The position numbers were made by a program, and so were the translations under genes. The notes beneath the pieces are model-generated. The model was not told the DNA's origin and ran no database searches. It worked only from the letters and a program-made list of their open reading frames with translations. This document shows positions 12,143-20,143 of a stretch of DNA of 59,500 nt, one piece after another. Position 1 is the stretch's first letter. Each line of letters begins with the position of its first letter. This DNA is from Planococcus lenghuensis (GTDB taxonomy: Bacteria > Bacillota > Bacilli > Bacillales_A > Planococcaceae). The DNA is taken from positions 12,501-72,000 of the forward strand of contig NZ_CP019640.1 in assembly GCF_001999905.1 (NCBI RefSeq), read 5' to 3'.

Positions 12143-12609
12143 TTCTTCTGTTCCCGCAATGAGCGGAAAAAGCGGGAAAGCATGGCACCGCATTCCTCGG
12201 CCAGTACATTTTCTTTCACATCGCATTGGTGATTGAACCGTTCATCATTTAGAAGACGATACAGCGAATCCACGCTTCCGGCTTTCATATCCCGGGCTCC
12301 GTAGATGACGCGGGGAATTCGTGACTGCAGAATGGCACCCGCACACATCGGACAGGGCTCTAACGTTACGTAAAGGCTTGTATCTTCAAGCCGCCAGCTG
12401 CCGGTTGCGAGACATGCTTCCTGAATGGCGAGAAGTTCTGCATGGGTCACGGCGTTCTGAGTGGTTTCCCGGAGGTTATGAGCCCGTGCGATAATTTCGC
12501 CGTCATGGACAATGACTGCGCCGATTGGCACTTCGCCTTTTTCTGCTGCTTTTTCTGCTTCTTTGATTGCTTCTTTCATGAACAATTGGTCCTGCTCGAT
12601 TCCATTCAT
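12121..12609 (-). CDS. tadA: tRNA-specific adenosine deaminase
   Basis: A 162-residue zinc deaminase that converts A34 to inosine in the anticodon of tRNA-Arg(ACG). The catalytic HAE (VTHAELLAIQEA) and the PCxxC zinc motif (LEPCPMCAGAI) are both present. Length is close to B. subtilis TadA (YaaJ). The start at ATG 12609 follows AAGGAG on the minus strand; upstream in-frame codons lie within or before that site. In B. subtilis the gene lies in the same neighbourhood, just before the SRP RNA gene. Here it is inverted relative to its neighbours and convergent with the hydrolase. Confidence 0.96.
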   Translation of the reverse strand: MNGIEQDQLFMKEAIKEAEKAAEKGEVPIGAVIVHDGEIIARAHNLRETTQNAVTHAELLAIQEACLATGSWRLEDTSLYVTLEPCPMCAGAILQSRIPRVIYGARDMKAGSVDSLYRLLNDERFNHQCDVKENVLAEECGAMLSRFFRSLREQKKKNRNRL

Positions 12610-12680
12610 TACATTATCGCTCCTTAAGCTGAATTGTAGCATCTATTGCAAGAGGGGGGACAGGTAAAAGAGAACTGCGG

Positions 12681-12686
12681 TATACT
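12681..12686 (+). promoter_or_regulatory. Candidate -10 element for the YitT-family gene
   Basis: TATACT at 12681-12686 would start RNA near 12693. That favours translation from the ATG at 12717, not the ATG at 12696. No clear -35 was seen. Confidence 0.4.
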
Positions 12687-12716
12687 AAAGGAAATATGCA
12701 AAGAAGGAAGGGAATT

Positions 12717-13580
12717 ATGAAGAAAGCCCACAAACGAGAATCCATATCGCACATGACGATTCGCTATATCCTTTTGTTGGCGGGAGCCTCAATGGCTGCC
12801 ACTTCAATTGAATTATTCCTCATACCGAATTCCATCATTGATGGCGGAATCATCGGTGTAGCACTGATCTTGAACTATTTGCTCGATATCCCATTCAGTG
12901 TGCTCATCGTGATCATCAACCTGCCGTTCCTGTACTTCGGTTACAAACACATCGGTCGGAACTTCTTTATTTCTTCGATCTTTTCCATCATCGCACTTGC
13001 CTTTGTAGAGTCATGGCTTCATTCAGTAGCTGCATTCGTTACAGATCCGTTACTGGCGACGGTGTTCGGAGGACTGCTTCTTGGTGCAGGTGTCGGACTG
13101 GTCATCCGGAATGCAGGCGCCCTCGATGGCACTGAAATTCTTGGAATCCTGCTGACAAAAAAGATTCCTTTTTCCGTCGGTGAATTTGTCATGTTCTTCA
13201 ACATTTTCATCTTCACGTGGGCCGGTTTCGTGCTCGGCTGGGAGGAGGCAATGTATTCCATCCTGACCTATTACATCGCTTCAAAAACGATCGATACAGT
13301 AATCCAAGGACTGGATGAAACGAAAGCTGTCATTATTATATCAGACGAGTATGAGGAAATGACTTCAGCGATTAATGACCGGCTTGGCCGGGGAGTGACC
13401 AAGCTGAAGGGGCAGGGCGGTTATACGGACGACCCAAAAGATGTTTTGTATGTTGTGGTCACGCGGCTTGAAATCTCAAAGCTCCGTCAGATTGTCGTCG
13501 ATATTGACCGGACTGCATTTATGACAGTGATGGATGCGCAAGAGACGCATGGCGGCAATTTCAAGGCACCGATCCATTAA
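12717..13580 (+). CDS. YitT family membrane protein (DUF161/DUF2179)
   Basis: A 287-residue inner-membrane protein of unknown function. About five hydrophobic segments span residues 13-185 (for example [19 protein letters not shown] and [17 protein letters not shown]). A soluble C-terminal DUF2179-type domain of about 80 residues follows ([32 protein letters not shown]). Bacillota often carry several paralogues, and none has a firmly assigned transport substrate. The ATG at 12717 has AAGGAAGGG just upstream; the alternative start at 12696 adds seven residues but would leave almost no leader. It is divergent from tadA and stands alone. Confidence 0.85.
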   Translation: MKKAHKRESISHMTIRYILLLAGASMAATSIELFLIPNSIIDGGIIGVALILNYLLDIPFSVLIVIINLPFLYFGYKHIGRNFFISSIFSIIALAFVESWLHSVAAFVTDPLLATVFGGLLLGAGVGLVIRNAGALDGTEILGILLTKKIPFSVGEFVMFFNIFIFTWAGFVLGWEEAMYSILTYYIASKTIDTVIQGLDETKAVIIISDEYEEMTSAINDRLGRGVTKLKGQGGYTDDPKDVLYVVVTRLEISKLRQIVVDIDRTAFMTVMDAQETHGGNFKAPIH

Positions 13581-13678
13581 GCCCATTTGTTCTTTTCCAT
13601 CTACATTTACATGTGCTTCTATGGTAAAATGAGGGGCACTGAAAATTGAGATACATAAGAAAAGAAGGGGGACTTTTT

Positions 13679-14317
13679 ATGCCGGTACCATTCATTACGG
13701 TAGAAGGTCCGATCGGTGTTGGAAAGACATCATTATCCAAAGTGATTGCCGATCAGTATAAATTTCAGCTTTTAAAAGAAATTGTGGATGAAAATCCATT
13801 CTTGGATAAATTCTATGAGAACATTGAAGAATGGAGTTTCCAGACCGAGATGTTCTTTCTGTGCAATCGTTATAAGCAATTGTCGGATATACAGAAGGAA
13901 TTCATCAATCGAAGTGAACCTGTTGTAGCCGATTATCATATCTTTAAAAACCTTATTTTTGCCAAACGCACACTGCCCATGATGGAGTATGCAAAATACA
14001 AAGCAATTTATAATATTCTGACGGCTGATATGCCAAAACCGAATATGGTCATTTATCTGCACGCAAGCCTCGATACATTGATGAAGCGCATTTCGCTGCG
14101 GGGGCGGGATTTTGAAAAAAATATTACCCGGGATTATATGGAGAAGCTGTCGGCAGACTATCATGATTTCATTGAGAACTTTGAACATGCCCACCCCGAA
14201 ATTCCAGTCCTGCGCTTTAATGGAGATGAATTGGACTTCGTGCAAAATGAAGCGGATCTGGCTGTCATTATGGGACAAGTGGATCAGACGCTTCAGCAAA
14301 GGAGTTTACATGTATGA
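13679..14317 (+). CDS. dgk: Deoxyguanosine kinase (deoxynucleoside kinase family)
   Basis: A 212-residue kinase that phosphorylates purine deoxynucleosides in salvage. The P-loop is in TVEGPIGVGKTSLSK near residues 8-20. Later features are the typical WSFQTEMFF segment, the DRS-equivalent ADYHIFKN, and the lid arginines in KRISLRGRDFE. EGPIGVGKT resembles B. subtilis Dgk (YaaG), while the next gene resembles Dck. The ATG at 13679 follows GAAGGGGGA; a TTG 33 bases upstream has no such site. The stop overlaps the dck start (ATGA), so the two are translationally coupled. Confidence 0.93.
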   Translation: MPVPFITVEGPIGVGKTSLSKVIADQYKFQLLKEIVDENPFLDKFYENIEEWSFQTEMFFLCNRYKQLSDIQKEFINRSEPVVADYHIFKNLIFAKRTLPMMEYAKYKAIYNILTADMPKPNMVIYLHASLDTLMKRISLRGRDFEKNITRDYMEKLSADYHDFIENFEHAHPEIPVLRFNGDELDFVQNEADLAVIMGQVDQTLQQRSLHV

Positions 14318-14982
14318 ATATACGCGAAAAATATGGCATTCCCTCTAATGCCGTTATCACAGTGGCAGGTACCGTAGGTGTCGGGAAATCGACAATGACA
14401 ACGAAGCTGGCTGAAGCTCTTCAGTTCCGGACATCTTTTGAAAAAGTAGATGCCAATCCTTATTTGGACCGTTTCTATGATGACTTCAAAAAATGGAGTT
14501 TCCATCTGCAGATTTACTTTCTGGCAGAGCGTTTCAAAGAACAGAAGCGCATGTTTGAATATGGTGGAGGATTCGTTCAGGACCGCTCGATTTATGAAGA
14601 CACCGGCATTTTCGCCAAAATGCATTATGAAAAAGGTACGATGGATCCGATTGATTATGAGACATATACAAATTTGTTCGAGGCTATGGTGATGACACCT
14701 TATTTTCCACATCCGGATGTGCTTATTTATCTGGAAGGATCGATTGAAGATATTCTGGCGCGCATTCAAGAACGCGGACGGGCCATGGAACAGCAGACCC
14801 CGATTGATTATTGGTTAGAGATGCATGAAAGGTACGAGAAGTGGATCGATTCCTTCAATGCGTGTCCGGTCCTCCGGTTGAACATCAATGATTATGATTT
14901 ACTGAACGATCCCAAGTGTACCGAACGGATCACAGAGCGCATCGGTCATTTCATGAAACAGACAGCTGTCTTGAGAAAGTAG
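14314..14982 (+). CDS. dck: Deoxyadenosine/deoxycytidine kinase
   Basis: A 222-residue kinase for salvage of dA and dC. The P-loop TVAGTVGVGKSTM lies near residues 15-27, followed by KWSFHLQIYFLAERFK and the conserved QDRSIYEDTGIFAK. The lid is in ILARIQERGRAMEQ. It is very close to B. subtilis Dck (YaaF) by eye. It overlaps dgk by four bases, with AAAGGAG upstream of the ATG, and a terminator follows. In B. subtilis the same pair lies just after serS. Confidence 0.95.
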   Translation: MNIREKYGIPSNAVITVAGTVGVGKSTMTTKLAEALQFRTSFEKVDANPYLDRFYDDFKKWSFHLQIYFLAERFKEQKRMFEYGGGFVQDRSIYEDTGIFAKMHYEKGTMDPIDYETYTNLFEAMVMTPYFPHPDVLIYLEGSIEDILARIQERGRAMEQQTPIDYWLEMHERYEKWIDSFNACPVLRLNINDYDLLNDPKCTERITERIGHFMKQTAVLRK

Positions 14983-14984
14983 TA

Positions 14985-15022
14985 AAAAAGAGATTCAGGC
15001 AACATAGCCTGGATCTCTTTTT
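14985..15022 (+). terminator. Intrinsic terminator after dck
   Basis: A 15-bp stem (aaaagagattcaggc with gcctggatctctttt, one G-U) surrounds a five-base loop and ends in T residues. Confidence 0.9.
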
Positions 15023-15071
15023 ATGTTGATGAAAAAAATCATTAACGCAGCTTGGGAACAGGGATTCACAC

Positions 15072-15096
15072 AAAAAAGGCGACCTGGTGGCCGCCT
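15072..15096 (-). terminator. Terminator of the tRNA-Ser transcript
   Basis: On the minus strand, aggcggcc-acca-ggtcgcct forms an 8-bp stem with one mismatch and is followed by TTTTTT. It lies about 110 bases past the 3' end of the tRNA. Confidence 0.75.
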
Positions 15097-15206
15097 GTAT
15101 GTATAGTCTGTTTAAATTTTCCGACTTACGTTGTTTAAGAAAAATTCGTTACATAAAGTAACGAATCCAATCTCAAATTTACATGCGTGTGTGTGTAATT
15201 CAAAAA

Positions 15207-15299
15207 TGGAGGAGGAAGAGGGATTCGAACCCCCGCGGGATTTGACTCCCCTGTCGGTTTTCAAGACCGATCCCTTCAGCCAGACTTGGGTATTCCTCC
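15207..15299 (-). tRNA. tRNA-Ser (anticodon UGA), CCA encoded
   Basis: The acceptor stem GGAGGAA/TTCCTCC, an anticodon arm with loop CTTGAAA (anticodon TGA), a long class II variable arm and the GGTTCGAATCC T arm are all present. CCA is encoded. Base 73 reads as T, since the + strand shows tgga before ggaggaa. A tRNA-Ser in this neighbourhood is conserved in B. subtilis. Confidence 0.96.
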
Positions 15300-15315
15300 G
15301 TGTAAGACAAAGATT

Positions 15316-15344
15316 ACTTTATCATGCGGCAAAAAACTTGTCAA
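15316..15344 (-). promoter_or_regulatory. Promoter of tRNA-Ser
   Basis: On the minus strand TTGACA (15344-15339) is followed after 17 bases by TAAAGT (15321-15316), about 17 bases before the tRNA 5' end. Confidence 0.75.
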
Positions 15345-15399
15345 CGGTTTTTGCGTTTCTTTTCCTGTTTTTCTTGCTATTCTTATACAAACATAAGAT

Positions 15400-15428
15400 T
15401 TGCATTTTTAGGCCGTACTTTGTATACT
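15400..15428 (+). promoter_or_regulatory. Promoter of the SRP RNA gene
   Basis: TTGCAT at 15400-15405, a 17-base spacer and TATACT at 15423-15428 predict a start at about 15435, at the 5' end of the RNA. Confidence 0.8.
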
Positions 15429-15435
15429 AGTAAAT

Positions 15436-15703
15436 GCCGTGCTAGGTGGGAAGGTAGCGGTGTCCTGTAACCTGCAATCCGCTCTAGCAGGACTGAATTC
15501 CTTTCCGAGGCTGTCTGCATGTAAGGTCTGCCTCCTGCACGTAGTGTTGACGTCTGGGTCCCGCGCAATGGGTACCCATGAACCATGTCAGGTCCGGAAG
15601 GAAGCAGCATTAAGTGGATCAACTCATGTGCCGCGGGGTCGCCTAGACCGAGCTAACGACAGGAGTAACGCTTATGTGCAGCAGTCGAAGAAAGGTGCAC
15701 GGC
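15436..15703 (+). ncRNA. scr: Signal recognition particle RNA, Bacillus-type large (scRNA)
   Basis: The conserved domain IV block ccatgtcaggtccggaagga and ggaagcagcattaagtg are present. The 5' Alu domain begins gccgtgctaggtggg, and the terminal helix gccgtgc/gcacggc (15436-15442 with 15697-15703) closes a 268-nt RNA. This size and the Alu domain match the B. subtilis 6S-like scRNA, which binds Ffh and HBsu. It is placed upstream of dnaX as in B. subtilis. Confidence 0.96.
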
Positions 15704-15719
15704 CTTAACTTAAAAATTA

Positions 15720-15751
15720 GCCTGTCCGCATATGTGGGCAGGCTTTTCTTA
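15720..15751 (+). terminator. Terminator of the SRP RNA
   Basis: gcctgtccgcat can pair with atgtgggcaggc (with G-U pairs), followed by ttttctt. Confidence 0.85.
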
Positions 15752-15783
15752 TGTCAAAAAACGGATTGGCTATATACGCAGCA

Positions 15784-15831
15784 TTAAAAAATAAAGGCAT
15801 CACTGAATGAAGTCCATCCAGTGATGCCTTT
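15784..15831 (-). terminator. Terminator of the ABC ATPase gene
   Basis: aaaggcatcactg (15793-15805) pairs perfectly with cagtgatgccttt (15819-15831). The T run follows on the minus strand (15784-15792). Confidence 0.88.
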
Positions 15832-15839
15832 ACTTGTTA

Positions 15840-16940
15840 TCATGCATGAATGCGCCGGGTTGTTTCAGGATTGAAAAAATGAGCCCGTTTTAGATCCAAC
15901 ATTAATGGCAACGTATGGCCTGCCTGGATTTCGGTGTGCGCTTCTACCCGTGCAATGAAGTTCTGCTCGCCTAAACGGGAATAGAGCATGGTCTCTGCAC
16001 CCGTAAGTTCAGATACATCGATATAGGCTTCCACTACAGCACCTGGTGCATTGCGGATATCTTCTTCTTCCGCACTGATATGCTCCGGCCGGATACCGAG
16101 GATAATTTCTTTCCCTTCGTATCCTTCTGCCTTTAACAAGCTGAGATGATCAGCTGGTACATCGAGTGCAACGTTATTCGTGATGAATTTCCCGCCTTCA
16201 AGCACACCATCGAAAAAGTTCATAGCTGGTGAACCAATGAAACCGCCGACAAATAAATTTTCCGGATAGTCGTACACTTCTTTCGGTGTACCGACCTGCT
16301 GGATAAACCCATCTTTCATGACGACAATCCGGTTTGCCATCGTCATGGCCTCTGTCTGGTCGTGTGTTACATAGATGGTTGTCGTTTTCAGCCGCTGGTG
16401 AAGCTTTGTGATTTCCGCCCGCATCTGCACGCGCAATTTGGCGTCCAGGTTGGAGAGCGGTTCATCCATCAGGAAAACCTTCGCATCCCGAACAATTGCC
16501 CGACCGAGTGCCACCCGCTGCCGCTGCCCGCCTGACAGCGCTTTTGGTTTCCGCTTCAGGTAATCAGTCAGACCTAAAATCTGTGCAGCATCTTCCACCC
16601 GCTGTTTAATTTCTGCTTTTGGCAGTTTACGGAGCTTGAGGCCAAATGCCATATTGTCATATACAGTCATGTGCGGATAAAGTGCATAGTTCTGAAACAC
16701 CATTGCGATGTCCCGGTCTTTTGGTGCTACATTATTCATCTTGCGATCATCAATATAGAAGTCGCCGTCCGTGATTTCTTCGAGCCCTGCAATCATGCGT
16801 AATGTCGTGGATTTACCGCAGCCGGAAGGACCGACGAACACAATAAACTCTTCGTCGTTAACATGGAGATTAAAATCCGAGACAGCGGTAACTTTGTTAT
16901 CATAGCTTTTATGGATATGCTCAAGCTTAATTTCTGCCAT
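15840..16940 (-). CDS. msmX: Sugar ABC transporter ATP-binding protein, MsmX/UgpC type
   Basis: A 366-residue ATPase of the CUT1 sugar importer class, on the cytoplasmic side of a membrane complex. Walker A is GPSGCGKST, the signature is LSGGQRQRVALGRAIV, Walker B is VFLMDEPLSNLDAKL, and the switch His is in IYVTHDQTEAM. A C-terminal TOBE/regulatory region includes LGIRPEHI. The ATG at 16940 follows AAGGGGA; an upstream in-frame codon at 16985 lacks a site. No permease or binding-protein gene is adjacent. MsmX-type ATPases are known to serve several importers in trans, so it probably energises transporters encoded elsewhere (inference). Confidence 0.93.
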   Translation of the reverse strand: MAEIKLEHIHKSYDNKVTAVSDFNLHVNDEEFIVFVGPSGCGKSTTLRMIAGLEEITDGDFYIDDRKMNNVAPKDRDIAMVFQNYALYPHMTVYDNMAFGLKLRKLPKAEIKQRVEDAAQILGLTDYLKRKPKALSGGQRQRVALGRAIVRDAKVFLMDEPLSNLDAKLRVQMRAEITKLHQRLKTTTIYVTHDQTEAMTMANRIVVMKDGFIQQVGTPKEVYDYPENLFVGGFIGSPAMNFFDGVLEGGKFITNNVALDVPADHLSLLKAEGYEGKEIILGIRPEHISAEEEDIRNAPGAVVEAYIDVSELTGAETMLYSRLGEQNFIARVEAHTEIQAGHTLPLMLDLKRAHFFNPETTRRIHA

Positions 16941-17039
16941 TCCAGTTTCCCCTTTCGATTTCGCATAAAAATATACAGGTAACAACCTTACAGCAAGTAT
17001 AACTTAAACAGCAAAAAAAGTCAGAAGAAGTGCCATGTG

Positions 17040-17048
17040 TGGTATAAT
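17040..17048 (+). promoter_or_regulatory. Extended -10 promoter of dnaX
   Basis: TGGTATAAT at 17040-17048 is a perfect extended -10 (TGn-TATAAT). No good -35 is seen, as expected of extended -10 promoters. Confidence 0.65.
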
Positions 17049-17088
17049 AAAGGAATGAAATCAATTTTTTCAGAAGGAGAGAGGAACG

Positions 17089-18822
17089 TTGGCATACCAA
17101 GCTTTTTACCGGGCGTACCGGCCGCAGTCTTTTTCGGAGATGACGGGCCAGACGCATGTGAAACAGACACTGCAGAACGCTCTCCTTTACGGAAAAACAA
17201 CGCATGCCTACCTATTTTCCGGCCCGCGGGGCACCGGGAAAACAAGCGCAGCTAAAATATTTACAAAGGCGTTGAATTGCGAACGGGCACCAGTCTCGGA
17301 ACCCTGCAATGAATGCCCGTCCTGCATCAGCATTTCAGAAGGCTCCAATACCGATGTCATCGAGTTTGATGCAGCATCCAATTCCCGGGTGGAAGAGATG
17401 CGGGACATTATTGAACGGGTCCGGTTCTCCCCGGCAAATTCACGCTTTAAGGTATATATCATTGACGAAGTGCATATGCTGTCCAATAGTGCGTTCAATG
17501 CATTGCTGAAAACATTGGAAGAACCGCCGGAGCATGCGGTATTCATCCTGGCAACAACCGAGCCGCATAAGCTGCCGCTGACCATCATCTCACGCTGCCA
17601 GCGGTTTGATTTCAAGCGGCACGCTCCTGTCGATATTGTCAAACGAATGATTGAAGTGCTGGAAGACGCCGGGATTCCGTATAATGAACAAGCGCTGAAG
17701 ATCATTGCACAGGCGGCTGCCGGCGGAATGCGGGATGCATTGAGCCTCCTGGATCAGGTAGTATCGTTCAGTGGAGATGAAATGCAGGAAGAGGACGCTT
17801 TGCTTGTTACCGGGTCGATCAGTCAGGACACGTTTTATCACATTGCAGGGGCGCTCGTGGATAAGGATATTGCACAGGCGCTGTCGCTGCTGGAAAAACT
17901 GGTACAGGACGGAAAAGATCCGGTCCGGCTGGTGGAGGACTTCGTTACATTCTTCAGGGACTTGTTGCTGATTAAAACAGCTCCAGGGCTGGAAGCCATG
18001 CTGGAACTGGCATCTGCTGAACCACATTTTGTGGAGCTGGCTGACCGGCTGGAAGCGTCGGCTCTTTATGATTGGATCAGCATTCTGACGAAAACACAGC
18101 AGGAGATGCGATTCTCAAATCACACGAAAATCTATATGGAAACCGCTCTTCTGCAAATGGTTCAGGCAGCGCCTGCTGTACATGCGGCAGCTCCCCAACC
18201 GGAGCTGGAAGCGAAAATCAGTGCGCTCGAAAGCATGGTGCATGAACTTCAGCAGCAGCTGAAAAATGGCGCTGCTGCTCAAGTGGCAGCGCCTGCTGCT
18301 GAACCGCAGAAACGGGCCCGTCCGAAATCGCAGAGCCGGTTCAGTGTGCCGGTCGGCCGGATTCAGGAAGTATTGAAGCATGCAACGAAAGACGATATTA
18401 ATGCAGTCAAAACAAATTGGGCTTCTGTGTTGGGCAATCTGCAGCGGTCACATGCCGCATTGCTGAATGATGCAGAGCCCGTAGCGGCATCGGCGAACGC
18501 TTTTGTGTTAAAATTTAAATATGACATTCACTGTCAGATGGCCTCGGATAATCAGACGTTTGCAGCGGCTTTCAATCAGCTGCTTCAGCAGTATACAGGC
18601 AAGTCATATGATCCGGTTTTTGTGCCGGATGAGAATTGGCTGAAGATCCGGGAAGATTTCATCAAAACGAATGGCCTGAAACAGCAGACTGACGAATCGG
18701 AAGAGTCTGAATCAAATGATGATAATCCATTCGGAGCAGGAGCTGCCGCCGAAGAAGATCCATTCATTGCAGAAGCGGAGAGGCTGTTCGGTAAAGATTT
18801 TGTTGAAGTCCATGATGATTAA
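17089..18822 (+). CDS. dnaX: DNA polymerase III subunit tau/gamma
   Basis: A 577-residue clamp-loader ATPase of the replisome. Walker A GPRGTGKT starts at residue 45. Zinc-binding cysteines follow in [18 protein letters not shown]. Walker B IIDEVHML and sensor [18 protein letters not shown] come next. The C-terminal third is the linker and polymerase-binding region, ending in an acidic segment ([11 protein letters not shown]). The start is TTG at 17089 after AAGGAGAGAGG, and the product opens [12 protein letters not shown] as the family does. The gene heads dnaX-ebfC-recR with 22 bases to the next start. Confidence 0.97.
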   Translation: MAYQAFYRAYRPQSFSEMTGQTHVKQTLQNALLYGKTTHAYLFSGPRGTGKTSAAKIFTKALNCERAPVSEPCNECPSCISISEGSNTDVIEFDAASNSRVEEMRDIIERVRFSPANSRFKVYIIDEVHMLSNSAFNALLKTLEEPPEHAVFILATTEPHKLPLTIISRCQRFDFKRHAPVDIVKRMIEVLEDAGIPYNEQALKIIAQAAAGGMRDALSLLDQVVSFSGDEMQEEDALLVTGSISQDTFYHIAGALVDKDIAQALSLLEKLVQDGKDPVRLVEDFVTFFRDLLLIKTAPGLEAMLELASAEPHFVELADRLEASALYDWISILTKTQQEMRFSNHTKIYMETALLQMVQAAPAVHAAAPQPELEAKISALESMVHELQQQLKNGAAAQVAAPAAEPQKRARPKSQSRFSVPVGRIQEVLKHATKDDINAVKTNWASVLGNLQRSHAALLNDAEPVAASANAFVLKFKYDIHCQMASDNQTFAAAFNQLLQQYTGKSYDPVFVPDENWLKIREDFIKTNGLKQQTDESEESESNDDNPFGAGAAAEEDPFIAEAERLFGKDFVEVHDD

Positions 18823-18844
18823 GACAGTTAAAGGAGGAGTTATA

Positions 18845-19165
18845 ATGCGCGGCGGAGGAAACATGCAGGGCATGATGAAACAGATGCAGAAAATGCAGAA
18901 ACAAATGGCGGAAGCACAAGAAGAACTCGGAACGAAGGAGTTTGAAGGAACTGCCGGAGGCGGCATGGTCAAAGTCACGGTATCCGGGCATAAACAAGTG
19001 CTGGATATTAAACTTGATCCGGAAGTTGTTGATCCGGATGATGTGGAAACACTGCAGGATGTACTGGTGGTAGCAGTGAATGATGCATTTAAAAAAGCTG
19101 ATGACCATGTCAACGCTACAATGGGGCAGTTCACGAAAGGCCTTAATCTTCCGGGAATGTTCTAG
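18845..19165 (+). CDS. ebfC: Nucleoid-associated protein, YbaB/EbfC family
   Basis: A 106-residue small DNA-binding protein (YaaK in B. subtilis). It has a methionine- and glutamine-rich first helix ([19 protein letters not shown]), then [21 protein letters not shown]. Homologues form dimers that bind DNA, and the role is not fully settled. The ATG at 18845 has AAGGAGGAG upstream; a longer in-frame reading back into dnaX has no ribosome binding site. It lies between dnaX and recR, the most conserved context of this family. Confidence 0.95.
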   Translation: MRGGGNMQGMMKQMQKMQKQMAEAQEELGTKEFEGTAGGGMVKVTVSGHKQVLDIKLDPEVVDPDDVETLQDVLVVAVNDAFKKADDHVNATMGQFTKGLNLPGMF

Positions 19166-19176
19166 GAGGAAAACGA

Positions 19177-19773
19177 ATGCATTATCCAGAACCGATATCA
19201 CGATTAATGGACAGTTTTATGAAACTGCCAGGCATCGGGCCTAAAACTGCTGCCCGGCTGGCGTTTTTTGTGCTAGGCATGAAAGAAGATACTGTACTCA
19301 ATTTTGCAAAAGCGCTGGTTGATGCAAAACGGAACCTCGGCTTCTGTTCAATCTGTGGTCATATTACAGATACAGATCCATGCTATATCTGTCAGGATAA
19401 ATCACGTGATGCTTCCACTGTGTGTGTCGTACAGGACCCAAAAGATGTAATCGCCATGGAAAAGATGCGGGATTACAGTGGCTTGTATCATGTATTGCAT
19501 GGCTCGATTTCGCCGATGGATGGCATTGGGCCGGAAGACATTAATGTGCCATCACTTCTGACCCGTCTTCAGAACGAGGAGATCCAGGAATTAATTCTTG
19601 CGACGAATCCTACGATCGAAGGGGAAGCGACAGCGATGTATATTTCGCGTCTGGTCAAGCCTTCCGGTATCCGGACGACCCGGATTGCCCACGGTCTGCC
19701 GGTTGGCGGCGATTTGGAGTATGCAGATGAAGTGACGCTGTCAAAGGCATTGGAAGGACGCCGGGAACTGTAG
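19177..19773 (+). CDS. recR: Recombination mediator RecR
   Basis: A 198-residue protein that, with RecO (and RecF), loads RecA on SSB-coated DNA. An N-terminal helix-hairpin-helix ([16 protein letters not shown]) precedes the C4 zinc finger (Cys57, Cys60, Cys69, Cys72) and a Toprim domain ([25 protein letters not shown]). Length is standard. AGGAGG lies before the ATG at 19177, eleven bases after ebfC. A terminator follows. In B. subtilis yaaL and bofA come next; neither is present. Confidence 0.97.
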   Translation: MHYPEPISRLMDSFMKLPGIGPKTAARLAFFVLGMKEDTVLNFAKALVDAKRNLGFCSICGHITDTDPCYICQDKSRDASTVCVVQDPKDVIAMEKMRDYSGLYHVLHGSISPMDGIGPEDINVPSLLTRLQNEEIQELILATNPTIEGEATAMYISRLVKPSGIRTTRIAHGLPVGGDLEYADEVTLSKALEGRREL

Positions 19774-19792
19774 TTGAATGAAAGCACGCAAT

Positions 19793-19819
19793 CCGGAGGC
19801 ATTATGCTTCCGGTTTTTT
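19793..19819 (+). terminator. Intrinsic terminator after recR
   Basis: ccggaggc pairs with gcttccgg (one G-U) around attat, followed by TTTTTT. Confidence 0.9.
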
Positions 19820-19863
19820 GTGTTCATAATAAATTAAATGATGTTTTCGGCTATCAGGACTGA

Positions 19864-20070
19864 CGGGGCGCTTGCGCTTTTCTCGTGTCCAGACTTCAGC
19901 GCCCAGCCCCTCAAGGTCGTGTCTGGCTTACCCGCGATGGCAAAGAACGCCATCTTCGGTGAGCCCTCCATCGATTGTCGGGGGCCCGCAGGAAGCGGGT
20001 CAGGCAACCGTTGCGGCACGATGCCGCGTTTTAGGTTGCCTTCCTCTATTCGGGGCGCTTGCGCTTTTCT
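19864..20070. repeat. Structured intergenic repeat element bounded by 20-base direct repeats
   Basis: Two identical copies of cggggcgcttgcgcttttct lie at 19864-19883 and 20051-20070. Between them are nested or serial inverted repeats. These are ccagac/gtctgg (19889-19894 with 19921-19926), acccgc/gcgggt (19930-19935 with 19995-20000), gatggc/gccatc (19936-19941 with 19949-19954), and aggcaacc/ggttgcct (20002-20009 with 20034-20041) enclosing gcggc/gccgc. The gcgcttgcgctttt motif followed by a cagcgcc-tagcccct-like stretch resembles a dispersed intergenic repeat I recall from Bacillaceae genomes. That resemblance is from memory and untested. No convincing gene lies in it. Confidence 0.75.
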
Positions 20071-20101
20071 TCTTAGGATCGAAACAGTGACCATATTGCG
20101 G

Positions 20102-20107
20102 TATACT
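20102..20107 (+). promoter_or_regulatory. Candidate -10 element upstream of yaaO
   Basis: TATACT at 20102-20107 lies 36 bases before the yaaO start, just right of the structured repeat. No matching -35 was found, so the call is weak. Confidence 0.35.
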
Positions 20108-20143
20108 GAAAGGAATGAATGAAATGGTGAGGGTGCAGATATA

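Noticed and set aside
15131-15430. Open frame across the tRNA-Ser gene and SRP promoter
   Set aside because: It reads through a tRNA on the opposite strand and a promoter, with no ribosome binding site. Only the RNA genes are supported.
18100-18330. Repetitive GCAGC/GCTGCT-rich stretch in dnaX as a possible frameshift or repeat
   Set aside because: It encodes the Ala- and Gln-rich linker normal for tau. No slippery heptamer with a hairpin was evident.
19838-20122. Overlapping frames on both strands in the recR-yaaO gap
   Set aside because: They arise from the GC-rich inverted repeats. Their arginine- and proline-rich translations resemble no family, and structure explains the region better.
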